A stretch of 64,000 nucleotides of DNA from Planctomycetota bacterium (GCA_027618475.1 JAQCEJ010000004.1:42171-106170); one strand, 5' to 3'; numbered from the stretch's first letter, positions 53,873 to 62,636 are shown. The notes: a model not told the origin generated them from the sequence alone. Numbers and translations are program-made.

Positions 53873-55516
53873 TTAATCCATTTCGTCGGGCCCTAAGTCC
53901 GAATTAACTCGCGTCGTTGCTTCAGGCGTAGAATCGACAGGAAGCAGATGATGTGTAATACGGTACGCGTGGTAACAGATACGACGAAGCCAACGAATGG
54001 CATCAAGCCGGTGTATCGCTTCGTCGGTCGTGGAATCCCCCAATGCCGTCCTCGCGATGATTTCGTGGCGAAACGGTTCCATTCGCCGACCCAGTTGTAT
54101 CCAAATGAGCTTTAATTTCTCATGAATCTTGGCCATTTGCTCCGGTTGTGAGAACTCGCAACTAAGCGCGGCGGTTAACCCTTCGCATGTCTCCGAAAAT
54201 TCATCATCTTCGCGCACCTGGCGAATTCGCTTTCTCTTTTTGCACCGCTTGATCAATCGATGGAGATGATCCAACACATGCAGTGCCACCGTGAACCGGT
54301 GAGCTGTCTCTTCATTCATGTTGCCAAAGCGATTCTGGCTCAGATAGCGCCGCGTTTCCGCGACAGCCTGTTCTGCCTCTTCGATGCGGTCGTAGGCGAG
54401 TTGTTCAGTCGCCATGCGATGCATTTCCGATCGTCTCAATAACGACGTTAATGACGCAAACACGACACGAGCGACATCGACAAGCGTTGCATAGACGCTT
54501 TCGATGGCGACGTCTGGTTCAGATAACAACACCACGTCGAGCCGTCGTGTAAGCTCGCGTTCATGGGGAGGAATGATCCTGACGACAAGACGAGCGAATT
54601 GATTTGTGAACGGCAGGACGGCAACAACACCGAGAAAGTTGAACATCGAATGAAAACCAACCAGTATCATCTCCGGATCGTTGGACACGGCATTCGGCAC
54701 AGTTTTTTCGCATATCCAGAGATAAAGCGGCAATAAGAAGAACGCGGCGATACCGGTCATTCCGTTGTAAATGACATGTGCAAGGCCTGTCCGTTTTGTG
54801 TTAACGTTTCCACCAATCGCCGACATTGCGGCAGTGAACGTCGTACCGACATCCATACCGATTACGAGTGCTCCCGCTTGCGCGAGTGAGATATTTCCGA
54901 CGTGAACTGCTGTGATCGCTGCCGCGACTCCTGCACTTGAAGACTGCGTGACCAGCGTTATCGCGATACCCATCAATACGAGGAGCAATCGACCCAGAAT
55001 TGTGTTCGGCGGAAAATTCTCGGGCGTAACGACATCTTGAAATCCTAACATGCCATGCTGCAACATCGATATGCCGACGAAGATCAATCCAAAGCCGGCG
55101 ATCGCATAACCGCTGGCTGAGAACCTGCGCTGACCGAACAAACGCATGAGGGATCCGATGAAAATCAGCGGCAGAACGAATTCACCGAGATCGAGCTTGA
55201 ACCCCACCCAGGCGACAAGCCACCCCTTCAACGTCGTGCCGATATTCGCGCCAAAGATAATGCCGAGTGCCTGAGGAAAGGTGAGGAGACCCGCCGCAAC
55301 AAATCCAACAGCCATCACAGTCGTTGCACTCGAAGATTGCAAGATCGCAGTGCAGACCATTCCTGTCACGGCCCCCGTCAACGGATTTCGCGTAAAGGTA
55401 GTCAGCCATCGGCGGAGTGCATCACCAGCCAGGTCTTTCAGACCTTCGGTCATCACGGCCATTCCCATCAGGAACAGCCCGAGTCCGCCAATGATCCCTA
55501 AGATTCCCCCCGACAT
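53873..55516 (-). CDS. Na+/phosphate cotransporter family protein (NptA-like) with PhoU-type tail
   Basis: A 547-aa protein. Two inverted-repeat Na_Pi_cotrans domains are marked by LQSSSATTVMAVGFV (about 60-74) and TQSSSAGVAAAITAV (about 190-204), with eight or more helices up to about residue 315. A C-terminal soluble helical region (about 330-540) resembles PhoU. Family members import phosphate with sodium. AAGGAAG lies before the ATG at 55516. It runs away from the stress genes at 56-57.6 kb, so it is not part of their operon, and the 520-bp gap between them holds the promoter and leader listed separately. Confidence 0.93.
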   Translation of the reverse strand: MSGGILGIIGGLGLFLMGMAVMTEGLKDLAGDALRRWLTTFTRNPLTGAVTGMVCTAILQSSSATTVMAVGFVAAGLLTFPQALGIIFGANIGTTLKGWLVAWVGFKLDLGEFVLPLIFIGSLMRLFGQRRFSASGYAIAGFGLIFVGISMLQHGMLGFQDVVTPENFPPNTILGRLLLVLMGIAITLVTQSSSAGVAAAITAVHVGNISLAQAGALVIGMDVGTTFTAAMSAIGGNVNTKRTGLAHVIYNGMTGIAAFFLLPLYLWICEKTVPNAVSNDPEMILVGFHSMFNFLGVVAVLPFTNQFARLVVRIIPPHERELTRRLDVVLLSEPDVAIESVYATLVDVARVVFASLTSLLRRSEMHRMATEQLAYDRIEEAEQAVAETRRYLSQNRFGNMNEETAHRFTVALHVLDHLHRLIKRCKKRKRIRQVREDDEFSETCEGLTAALSCEFSQPEQMAKIHEKLKLIWIQLGRRMEPFRHEIIARTALGDSTTDEAIHRLDAIRWLRRICYHAYRITHHLLPVDSTPEATTRVNSDLGPDEMD

Positions 55517-55620
55517 GATCTTCCTTTACGCCTACCATAAATCACGGATACGATGTCGATTCAATCTCTAAATTTCCACGATACAGAGTAGTAGACGGTG
55601 ACACAATCTTGGTCGAATTG

Positions 55621-55696
55621 GTTTCATATCCCGGTTGACGACCGAATAGACGTCCAATGGGTTCTGGAATACTCGGCGTCCAAATGATTAAGAAAC
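55621..55696 (-). repeat. 76-bp dispersed palindromic repeat, copy C (diverged, reversed)
   Basis: The left arm GTTTCATATCCC (55621-55632) is the reverse complement of the right arm of copies A/B with one change. The far arm has decayed to TGATTAAGAAAC (55685-55696). Internal matches in reversed orientation include GAATAG, CGTCCAA and CGGCGTCCA-like segments. The length is again exactly 76 bp. Confidence 0.7.
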
Positions 55697-55764
55697 TGCT
55701 TGTCATGATGTTTGCCTTGGGACACGATTTCATCTCACGAATGATGGATTAACTTCGGCTGACG

Positions 55765-55773
55765 TGGTATAAT
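55765..55773 (+). promoter_or_regulatory. Extended -10 promoter
   Basis: TGGTATAAT contains a perfect TATAAT (55768-55773) with the TG extension. No good -35 is visible. Transcription would begin near 55780 and run into the structured leader of the 147-aa gene. Confidence 0.5.
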
Positions 55774-55798
55774 ACGGCGAGAAATGGAAATCGTTTGA

Positions 55799-55989
55799 CA
55801 CGTCGGTATGATGATCGCGGTTTTCTGATGACGAACCGCGGACGTGCCGAGCCCCTGACGCTGGGGACATCGCCGCGAAGAGATTGAGCGCAACGGCACG
55901 ATAATTCGCCACTCCGAACTTCGCCACCGCTCGCGCCGCTATGATGAGGCCGTGTCTGTTTCAAGAGTGACGTTTCGTGCTCTCGAAAC
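55799..55989 (+). ncRNA. Structured leader or small RNA upstream of the stress-gene cluster
   Basis: CACGTC (55799-55804) and GACGTG (55841-55846) enclose a second stem CGCGGTT (55816-55822)/AACCGCG (55834-55840), making a coaxial two-stem element with an 11-base bulge. Further short hairpins follow, including GTTTCG/CGAAAC (55972-55989). No T-run follows, so it is more likely a 5' leader than a terminated small RNA. Confidence 0.3.
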
Positions 55990-56036
55990 AACTGCTGTGA
56001 TAAAAACTTCAAGTCCATCATACAAAGGGAAATACG

Positions 56037-56480
56037 ATGGCCAAATCGCTATCGGCATCACTGGTTGATAAAGCCCGACATACTTTGTGCAATCGAATAT
56101 GTGAAAGTTTTCGCGAGGGTGCTGTTAGTGTTCGAATTCGCAAGGATACTCAACCGGCAGCAGTCTGGTTCTATGAAAAGCAGGATCGTTCCTGGAAAAA
56201 GCGAGGTGAGGCCATCGACGATGCGAGACTGGTTTCCGCTCTCGAACAGGAACTCGACAGTTTTGTTTCTCGCAAACACGATTCAACATTAAGCATTCGC
56301 TCGACGATCAAACCCGATTGGAACGCCGTTGAACTCGCGTTCCATGCCGATGACATCCGAGACCATTTGAGCGCGCTTGAATCGTATGTTTACGGCGTGT
56401 TGTTTTATAAACATCCCGACCACGAGCACGACATACGTCAACGGGTCCGTCGTGGCCCGCGAATGAACGGCAGACGTTGA
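56037..56480 (+). CDS. Unknown 147-aa protein next to an Hsp20 gene
   Basis: A 147-aa, highly charged soluble protein. Visible features are an N-terminal helix (ASLVDKARHTLCNRICESFREG), a KDTQPAAVWFYEKQDRSWKKRGE strand region, and a C-terminal helix followed by a basic tail (RQRVRRGPRMNGRR). No family is recognised. It lies between a structured leader and the third hsp20 gene (55-bp gap) on the same strand, and a YbaK-type gene follows. The context suggests it belongs to a stress-induced set. Confidence 0.65.
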   Translation: MAKSLSASLVDKARHTLCNRICESFREGAVSVRIRKDTQPAAVWFYEKQDRSWKKRGEAIDDARLVSALEQELDSFVSRKHDSTLSIRSTIKPDWNAVELAFHADDIRDHLSALESYVYGVLFYKHPDHEHDIRQRVRRGPRMNGRR

Positions 56481-56535
56481 CGACCATCGCGATTTCAGTA
56501 CAACGTAATGGTATACAACCCAAAGGAGAATCATC

Positions 56536-57021
56536 ATGTCCGAATCGAATTCGCCCCGCAGTCCCCGTCCCGAATCGCCCACGCTCAGCAGAGAACCGCT
56601 GCAATACCTGAAGCGGGAAATGGACGACCTACTCAGCCGGTTCTCTTCCGATTGGCTGGGAGACTGGATGGCGAAAGAATTCACTCCCGCCGTCGACGTC
56701 TCAGAAACCGACGAGGCGGTAGCAGTCGCCGTCGACGTTCCCGGCGTGAAAGGGGACGACATTCAACTCGAAGTCGCCGGTTCGGTCCTCCGCATTAGAG
56801 GCGAACGGAAGGAAGAAAAAGAAGAGAAGAACAAATCGTTCCATCGCATCGAACGCCGCTGGGGGACGTTCTCGCGCACGATTCCGCTGCCATGTTCCGT
56901 CGTGGAAGGTAAAGTGACTGCCGACTACCGCGATGGTGTATTACACGTCCATCTGCCGAAGTCTGAAACCGCAAAGGCTCATAAAATCAGGGTCAAAACG
57001 CATGGCACTGATGGGATGTAA
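56536..57021 (+). CDS. Hsp20/alpha-crystallin small heat-shock protein (third copy)
   Basis: A 161-aa Hsp20. The N-terminal arm is Pro/Ser-rich, with LQYLKREMDDLLSRFSSDWLGDWM. The alpha-crystallin domain starts near residue 50 (FTPAVDVSETDEAVAVAVDVPGVKGDDIQLEVAGSVLRIRGERKEEKEEKNKSFHRIERRWGTFSRTIPLP) and ends at YRDGVLHVHLPKSE. It belongs to the class A type with the RxYGxFxRxxxLP-like segment, unlike the two at 7.0-7.9 kb. AAAGGAG precedes the ATG. No SD-hiding hairpin was found here, and no sigma-54-type promoter lies upstream. Confidence 0.93.
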   Translation: MSESNSPRSPRPESPTLSREPLQYLKREMDDLLSRFSSDWLGDWMAKEFTPAVDVSETDEAVAVAVDVPGVKGDDIQLEVAGSVLRIRGERKEEKEEKNKSFHRIERRWGTFSRTIPLPCSVVEGKVTADYRDGVLHVHLPKSETAKAHKIRVKTHGTDGM

Positions 57022-57093
57022 GTCTTTTGAAGAAAAGTCGGGAACTCAACAGATGATCGCGATCAATTGGTATTGAGCACTCGGAGTTTTTCC

Positions 57094-57567
57094 ATGAACG
57101 TCAAGGAATACCTGACTTCTAAAAGCAAACCCTTTAAAGTCATGACACATATCGAGACTGGCAGTGCTCAACAGAGGGCGGCGGTCTTGCACATTCCGGG
57201 AAGTCGCGTTTGTAAGACCGTCCTCGTACAACTTGATCGCGGTTTTCGTTACGCCGTTGCCGTTCTACCGGCGACTCACAAAATCGATTTGAAGCGTCTC
57301 AGCCAGATGTTATCCGGTGCTACCGTGGAATTGGTTCCCGAAGACAAGTTACACGAACATTGTTCTGACTGTGAAGTGGGTTCCGTTCCCCCTTTCGGGA
57401 CAAAATACGGTATGATCACGTTGGTCGATGAGTCGCTGACCACCTGTGATGAAATCACCGTCGAAGGGAACACGCTCTGCGAATCGATCCGCATGAGCTG
57501 GAATGATTTTGAAGATTTGGAACATCCGTTGGTCGGCTGTTTTGCCGTACCGTGCGAAGAATCCTAA
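57094..57567 (+). CDS. YbaK/EbsC-type aminoacyl-tRNA deacylase
   Basis: A 157-aa protein of the YbaK/ProRS-editing fold, with the segments SKSKPFKVMTHIETGSAQQRAAVLHIPGSRVCKTVLVQLDRGFRYAVAVLPATHKIDLKRL, the catalytic-type Lys, and FGTKYGMITLVDESL. Family members hydrolyse wrongly charged tRNAs such as Cys- or Ala-tRNA-Pro; which one cannot be read. The ATG at 57094 is preferred because GGAG lies upstream and the fold begins there. It follows the third hsp20 by 72 bp and is probably in the same transcript. Confidence 0.85.
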   Translation: MNVKEYLTSKSKPFKVMTHIETGSAQQRAAVLHIPGSRVCKTVLVQLDRGFRYAVAVLPATHKIDLKRLSQMLSGATVELVPEDKLHEHCSDCEVGSVPPFGTKYGMITLVDESLTTCDEITVEGNTLCESIRMSWNDFEDLEHPLVGCFAVPCEES

Positions 57568-57641
57568 CACCTCAATTCAGGAATCGATGACGGCTTACAT
57601 TCAGTTTCAGATACAACCAAAGCGAATTCGACTGTCATCCC

Positions 57642-58742
57642 CTATTGCCGCGACAATACACCCACGATAAATTCATACGCCGTTTCTCGCATCTCAGGCG
57701 GGAAGTCATGCTCGCAGTCGGGATGCAGGACTTTTAAGCGATCGGGGTGACCTTGAAGAGAGTAGATCTCGCGTGAGGCTTTGGCAACTCGATCGACGCT
57801 TTTGTATTGGAAGTTGTGATCCTTGAGCGGAGCGATAATCAATACATCACGCGGCGACAACGCACCGATCATTTCGTGGAAGTCGAACGGGATCTCTTCC
57901 AGCCGGCCTTTGTAGTCGGAGAGTTTCGGCATGTAGAGCGTCTGGCACCAGCCTTTGCCGGCGTCCCATCGGTTGGGATCACCTCCCATATAATCGAGGT
58001 ACGAATCCAGACCGCAACTTGTGACTACGGCCACGATGCGGTCGTCAAAGACCGCTGAGTAAACCGAATTGTGTCCCCCTAACGAATGGCCGATTGCGGC
58101 GAATTTGTTCCCTTCGATGAAGGTCAATGTTTCAAGATAGTCGAGACCGCGGATATTGTCCCAAACGGCTTTGAGGGTGCCGCTCTCCCAGCCAAGACCG
58201 AGGATATCGATCTTGTATTTAGCGAGACCAGGATAACTTGGTGCGAACGTCACAAACCCACGCTCGGCGAGTTCGCGGGCATATTCGCGGTGTTTGTTGT
58301 CGCCGAGCCCGACGATAGAACCGTGCCCCACCACATCGTTAGTACCATGCAGACAGAGAATCGCCGGGGATTGTCGTTTGCCCGCCAGGACATCCTTAGG
58401 AATCAGCAGATAAGCCGGCGTACGGCAGCCCGGTTCGCTGGTGTAGGTGATGAGCCGACGGATATACGTTCCGCCATCGAATTCTTTTTCGATTTTGACA
58501 TCGAGTGGAGAACGTTTTTCGTTGCCGGGAAGTTTCCCCATGACGTCTTCCATGCCGCGAATGATTTCTTCGCGGCGCCTCTGCCAATCGTCGAGTGATT
58601 TAACGGGTTGCGTCTTGCCTTCGGAGTCACGAAACAAGAGAAGATTATCGCGCGGCAGGCGGGGCGGAGCGGCGAATACACATGTGGATAACAATGAAAG
58701 AACCAAACCAAATGACAACGACTGTTGCGAGAATATCCTCAT
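57642..58742 (-). CDS. Secreted alpha/beta-hydrolase (acetyl-esterase/dienelactone-hydrolase type)
   Basis: A 366-aa protein with a Sec signal (SLSFGLVLSLLSTCVFA). The alpha/beta-hydrolase core has the oxyanion segment CLHGTNDVVGHG, the nucleophile elbow GHSLGGHN (about 218-225), an acid in the LIIAPLKDHNFQ region and the catalytic His in DCEHDFPPE near the C-terminus. The N-terminal part (LDDWQRRREEIIRGMEDVMGKLP) is common in planctomycete acetyl-xylan-esterase-like proteins. The likely role is removal of acyl groups from polysaccharides outside the inner membrane. Confidence 0.85.
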   Translation of the reverse strand: MRIFSQQSLSFGLVLSLLSTCVFAAPPRLPRDNLLLFRDSEGKTQPVKSLDDWQRRREEIIRGMEDVMGKLPGNEKRSPLDVKIEKEFDGGTYIRRLITYTSEPGCRTPAYLLIPKDVLAGKRQSPAILCLHGTNDVVGHGSIVGLGDNKHREYARELAERGFVTFAPSYPGLAKYKIDILGLGWESGTLKAVWDNIRGLDYLETLTFIEGNKFAAIGHSLGGHNSVYSAVFDDRIVAVVTSCGLDSYLDYMGGDPNRWDAGKGWCQTLYMPKLSDYKGRLEEIPFDFHEMIGALSPRDVLIIAPLKDHNFQYKSVDRVAKASREIYSLQGHPDRLKVLHPDCEHDFPPEMRETAYEFIVGVLSRQ

Positions 58743-59003
58743 GGGGACGGTCTCCCGGAAATGGAGTATGAGGGACAGAGTGAATCGCGATTATTACACA
58801 TTTCAGCCGTAATTGCGCTAAAGCACATCTCGGAAGAGGCGTTCAGGAAGTGGATTGATCAGGGAATTTGGCACCAAAATCGTAAAATGTAACGATTGTA
58901 ATGTTTGTAGCGATTGCGAGGCCGATAAATAGGAATGGGGACAGAGCCCGTTAGACCAAAATCTTGAATCACCGCTGACTCCGCTGATGAGGCAATATAG
59001 AAA

Positions 59004-60500
59004 ATGAGTTGTAATCCCTTTTATCCAAGAATGTTGCGTCGAAAGGCTTCCGTCTGGTGTATCGCAATGTTCTTGGGTTTGGGGTTACCCCAGTGGTCAG
59101 CTGCACAAGCGGAATCCAAAGAATATCAGGCCGTTGATTATGCTGTGTCTCTTCCCGCGGAAGTCGTTGCACCAGCTGCGCCTGATACCGTAATTCCCCC
59201 CGAAATCGAGGCAAGGTTGAATGCATTGCAAAATGAAGTCAATCTGCTTCGTGAACAGAACACAACTCCTGGCGGGTTGGCCATCGGTCGCCGGCGTTCG
59301 ACGGATGTCCCACGGGTGGAAGATGCGGCACCGACGTTTCCCAAAATCAAGCTGACCGGTTGCTTTCAGGCCGATGCCGGTTGGATCGACCAGTCGGCAA
59401 ACAGTCTGGCGACGTTTGGAGATATCGAAGATGACGCGGGTTTTCGCCGCGCCCGACTGGCAGCGGTGGGGGATGTCAGTGAGAACGTCAGTTTTTTGTT
59501 TGAAATGGACTTTGCGTTCAACGGACGCCCTTCATTCATGGATGTCTGGCTCGATATTCATGACATCGACTACCTCGGCAATATTCGCATCGGACAATGG
59601 CGGCAACCGTTTGGTATGGATAACCTCAACAGCGTGCGGGAACTCACATTCCTCGAACGTCCTTTGATTTTCGCATTCGCACCTTTCCGGCAGACGGGGA
59701 TCGGGTTCCACAATACTAACGAAGACCAGACCGTAACGTGGGCCTTTTCCGGGTTTCGATTTCCGGCTGATTTCTTTGGTGGCATTGGGAGTCCGGGAGG
59801 CATTGGAAATCTGGGGGATCGTGGGTATGGTTTGGCCGGTCGCGTGACCGGTGTCTTGCTTAAGGATTCCGCCGACAGCGGAGCGTTGGTTCATATTGGA
59901 GCCGACTATTCGTACATTTCACCCGGAGGCCACACATCGCATTATCGTAACGTCCCTGAATACGGCGGTCCGTTTGTCGGTCCAGACGGAACAGCCGGCT
60001 CGATACCCTTTTTCATCGATACGGGGGCCATTCCAGCCAATCACGTTAACTTGTATAACGCCGAGATTGGTGCGCGGCATGGGTCGCTGTATGGGCAGGG
60101 CGAAGCGACGTATGCGATCATTCAGGACACGTCGGGTAACTCGTTGTCACTGCCGGGGGCGTACGGTCAGGTCGGATATTTTCTGACAGGAGAAGAACGA
60201 ACCTACAACAAAGCCAGTGGCGTTTTTGGACGGGTCAAACCGCTCTGTCCCTTTGGTAAAGCGGGTTGGGGAGCCTGGGAAATCGCGACCCGATATTCGT
60301 ACATCAACATGAACGATGTTTCTGTCGCCGGCCCCACAACACCGGGCGGTCGTCTCAACAACATGACCTACGGCGTGAACTGGTATCTCAACCAATACAC
60401 CAAATTCCAATTCAACTTCATTCAGGCGATGCTCGATCGCCCGGCGAACGACCACAGTGTCACCAACATCTACGCCGTGCGGGCGCAGTTGGATTTCTGA
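59004..60500 (+). CDS. OprO/OprP-like outer-membrane porin
   Basis: A 498-aa protein with a signal peptide (ASVWCIAMFLGLGLPQWSAAQA). A short coiled coil follows (EIEARLNALQNEVNLLREQN, about 68-88), typical of trimeric planctomycete porins. The phosphate-selective porin barrel comes next (KLTGCFQADAGWIDQSANS, GDVSENVSFLFEMDFAFNGRPSFMDVWLDIHDIDYLGNIRIGQWRQPFGMDNLNSVRELTFLERPL), ending in YAVRAQLDF with the C-terminal Phe that signals outer-membrane assembly. The substrate is not readable. ATG 59004 is given; ATG 59031 is also possible. Confidence 0.9.
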   Translation: MSCNPFYPRMLRRKASVWCIAMFLGLGLPQWSAAQAESKEYQAVDYAVSLPAEVVAPAAPDTVIPPEIEARLNALQNEVNLLREQNTTPGGLAIGRRRSTDVPRVEDAAPTFPKIKLTGCFQADAGWIDQSANSLATFGDIEDDAGFRRARLAAVGDVSENVSFLFEMDFAFNGRPSFMDVWLDIHDIDYLGNIRIGQWRQPFGMDNLNSVRELTFLERPLIFAFAPFRQTGIGFHNTNEDQTVTWAFSGFRFPADFFGGIGSPGGIGNLGDRGYGLAGRVTGVLLKDSADSGALVHIGADYSYISPGGHTSHYRNVPEYGGPFVGPDGTAGSIPFFIDTGAIPANHVNLYNAEIGARHGSLYGQGEATYAIIQDTSGNSLSLPGAYGQVGYFLTGEERTYNKASGVFGRVKPLCPFGKAGWGAWEIATRYSYINMNDVSVAGPTTPGGRLNNMTYGVNWYLNQYTKFQFNFIQAMLDRPANDHSVTNIYAVRAQLDF

Positions 60501-60672
60501 ACGATCAGCACGACTTCAGAACCGAGAGCCAGGCGATTGTCTCGATCAGGCGGAACGGGTATTCTAAAAACCATCCCCATCTAACGGGGAGATTGATCGT
60601 CCGAATACGTCGTAGGATCTTAATCGTGTCGAGACGAACGATAGTTCCCACCTCCAGCTTTTCAGTTGTATT

Positions 60673-61097
60673 ATGATTTCAGAAAGACCCGACGTGTCCC
60701 GAACTGCTCCCCTCCGACGCACAAAGGCAACGAAACCGAGGCTCCGTACTCCGAAGAAAACCATCCGTCCCCGCGTGAAAATCTGGCTGGAGGTCGATGG
60801 TGAGCATGCCTTTTGTGCGGGGATGTACCGCATTCTAGAAGCGGTCGAAGAAACGGGTTCCATCAAAGAAGCGGCTGAGGTCGTAGGGCTCAGCTATCGC
60901 CATGTCTGGGCACGGTTGAAGAAAGTCAACGCCGCACTCGGCACTCCGGTTGTCGACGCACACGTCGGCGGACACGGCACAGTGAACTCTCCGAAACCGG
61001 CCGCTTGCTGATGCAGGCTTACCGGGACTTGAAGAAAGAGATCACGGCTGCGTCCGACACCTGCGCCCACTCGCTGAAAATGGCAATCAATGGATAA
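60673..61097 (+). pseudogene. ModE-type HTH regulator interrupted by a frameshift
   Basis: The first 100 codons give a ModE-type winged helix (KIWLEVDGEHAFCAGMYRILEAVEETGSIKEAAEVVGLSYRHVWARLKKVNAALGTPVVDAHVGGHG). The frame then shifts and ends at a stop (61009-61011) after NSPKPAAC. Another frame continues the family pattern SELSETGRLLMQAYRDLKKEI to a TAA at 61095-61097. Restoring one base near 60978 (GGCAC to GGCCAC) would give an intact protein of about 140 residues without the molybdate-binding domain. The cause may be a true mutation or a sequencing error. Confidence 0.75.
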
Positions 61098-61166
61098 TTG
61101 ACAAGGAACAATGGAGAACGAAACCGCCTGCAATAGTTTTCCATTATCCCTTGTCAATTATCCATT
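61089..61166. repeat. Inverted repeat with 18-base perfect arms
   Basis: AATGGATAATTGACAAGG (61089-61106) and its exact complement at 61149-61166 flank a 42-base loop. The left arm overlaps the end of the ModE-type gene. ATGGATAATTGACAA-type palindromes occur as dispersed intergenic sequence in many genomes; no function is assigned. Confidence 0.7.
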
Positions 61167-61232
61167 ATCCATTACGATGATCTCTAATCGCAATCTATTA
61201 CCATTAGAGATTCGCCTTCGGTAAATCCCACT

Positions 61233-61859
61233 ATGCGCGTCCTTCCTTTTTCTTACAACGCCGCTCTCCGACAGAACTCCCGCTGGAATCGCGATCTTAG
61301 TGGCGACGGAACTGGAATCGCTGCCGATGCCGTCATCCTATTCGCAGCCGGCTTTCTTGCCGCGGCGGCCGCTCAGTTTCTCGATTTCAATGTGAAAATT
61401 CCCGGTCATGCGATTTTGCGTACGATTATTCCGGTAACGCTTGGAATTGCACTTGTGCCACGGCGTATTTCGGGAACGCTCATCGGAGTTTCAGCGTTCA
61501 TCAGCACGCTCCTTTTCGGATTAACGGGGGCCGAACGAATCGGAATGGGGGCAATGACGAGCATGTTGGTGGCCGGACCGATTCTCGACGCCGCCCTGTG
61601 GGGATCGCGATCAGGCAAAAATATCGTCATCCGATGTGCGTTGGCAGGGGTTGTGATCAATCTCGTTGCGTTCGCCGTTCGCGGTCAGGCCAAACTGGGA
61701 GGATTCGGCGGAGGAGGGGGCAAGCCATTTAAGGTGTGGTTTTCCGGTGCCATCGTTTCGTATCTGGTTTGTGGGCTCTTGGCGGGTCTGATCTGCGGTA
61801 TTCTCTGGTTTCGCTCAAAAGAGACGAACGACGAGACGCTTCCAGGGATGGAATCATGA
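61233..61859 (+). CDS. Multi-pass membrane protein of unknown function
   Basis: A 208-aa protein with about five or six helices (AVILFAAGFLAAAAAQFLDF; ILRTIIPVTLGIALVP; GTLIGVSAFISTLLFGLTGAE; NIVIRCALAGVVINLVAFAV; WFSGAIVSYLVCGLLAGLICGILWF) and a Gly-rich loop (GGFGGGGGKPFK). The layout is reminiscent of small S-components of energy-coupling-factor transporters, which is only a suggestion. Its stop overlaps the start of the next gene by 4 bp (ATGA), so the two are translated together. A ModE-type regulator lies just upstream. Confidence 0.7.
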   Translation: MRVLPFSYNAALRQNSRWNRDLSGDGTGIAADAVILFAAGFLAAAAAQFLDFNVKIPGHAILRTIIPVTLGIALVPRRISGTLIGVSAFISTLLFGLTGAERIGMGAMTSMLVAGPILDAALWGSRSGKNIVIRCALAGVVINLVAFAVRGQAKLGGFGGGGGKPFKVWFSGAIVSYLVCGLLAGLICGILWFRSKETNDETLPGMES

Positions 61860-62557
61860 TTTTCGTCGGCATCGACGACACCGACATGCCCAATACGCGC
61901 GGCACAAATCAACTCGCGCGGCATCTGGTGCGCGTGATTGCCGACCGGTATCGTTGCGAACGGATCGTCCGGCACCAGTTATGCACCGACAGTTCCATCC
62001 CCTGTACCAGTAAGAACGGTTCGGCGTCAATCTGGCTTGAACCGCTCGTCGTTCATGACTACGACGATCTGCGCGATACCATCATCCGCGAAATGCGGGC
62101 CGACTTCATCCCCGGCAGTGACCCCGGCTTGTGCATTACCGATCGTGTACCCGAAGACGTCATTTCGTTTGGCCGGCTCGCACAACGACAGATCGTAACA
62201 CAGGGACAGGCCCGTAACATCGCTCGCGACGCCGGGATCGAACTGATCGGATTAGGGGGGACCGAAGGGGGCGTCATCGGCGCACTTTCCGCCGTCGGCC
62301 TCGCCGCGACCGCCGATGACGGGCGGGTCATTCACTGGAAGCAGTGGTCCGACGATCTTGCCGGCGTGCAAGAAGCCGAATCGATCTGGAGTCGCGGGGT
62401 CATCGTACGGCATTTCGACCAGGGAAATGAAATTCATACCGGTCGTGTTTACGTCGGCAAACATCTCAGGCCCAACTGTCGCAACGGTAACGTCGAACTC
62501 ATGGTCACTCCGCACGAGCACGCCGACGCCGACTGGAGCGCCGTAAAAATGTCGTGA
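61856..62557 (+). CDS. TiaS-like protein (IDDTD family, COG1571-type)
   Basis: A 233-aa protein. FVGIDDTDMPNTRGTNQLARHLV at residues 3-25 is the signature of archaeal tRNA-Ile2 agmatinylcytidine synthetase and its relatives. LIGLGGTEGGVIGALSAVGLAA near 135-155 matches the second half of the domain. The OB fold and Zn-ribbon of full TiaS are absent, so it is unlikely to modify tRNA; most bacteria use TilS instead. It is coupled by 4-bp overlap to a membrane protein. The true role is unknown. Confidence 0.75.
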   Translation: MIFVGIDDTDMPNTRGTNQLARHLVRVIADRYRCERIVRHQLCTDSSIPCTSKNGSASIWLEPLVVHDYDDLRDTIIREMRADFIPGSDPGLCITDRVPEDVISFGRLAQRQIVTQGQARNIARDAGIELIGLGGTEGGVIGALSAVGLAATADDGRVIHWKQWSDDLAGVQEAESIWSRGVIVRHFDQGNEIHTGRVYVGKHLRPNCRNGNVELMVTPHEHADADWSAVKMS

Positions 62558-62636
62558 TCAGAGAGATGGTGAGTCGTATCACTTGTTTCTCAGAATTCAT
62601 TTGTCGAGCTTCTTCCCATTAAAGATCAACCACGTC

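Larger units (their letters stand above)
55517..56036. other. Divergent intergenic region with repeat copy C and a structured leader
   Basis: No protein gene is seen. Features listed separately are repeat copy C (55621-55696), an extended -10 promoter (55765-55773) and a hairpin-rich stretch up to the 147-aa gene. Confidence 0.45.

Noticed and set aside
58911..58930. GATTGCGAGGCCGA shared between about 42931 and 58914
   Set aside because: A 14-base match in two intergenic spots without further similarity on either side; too short to call a repeat.
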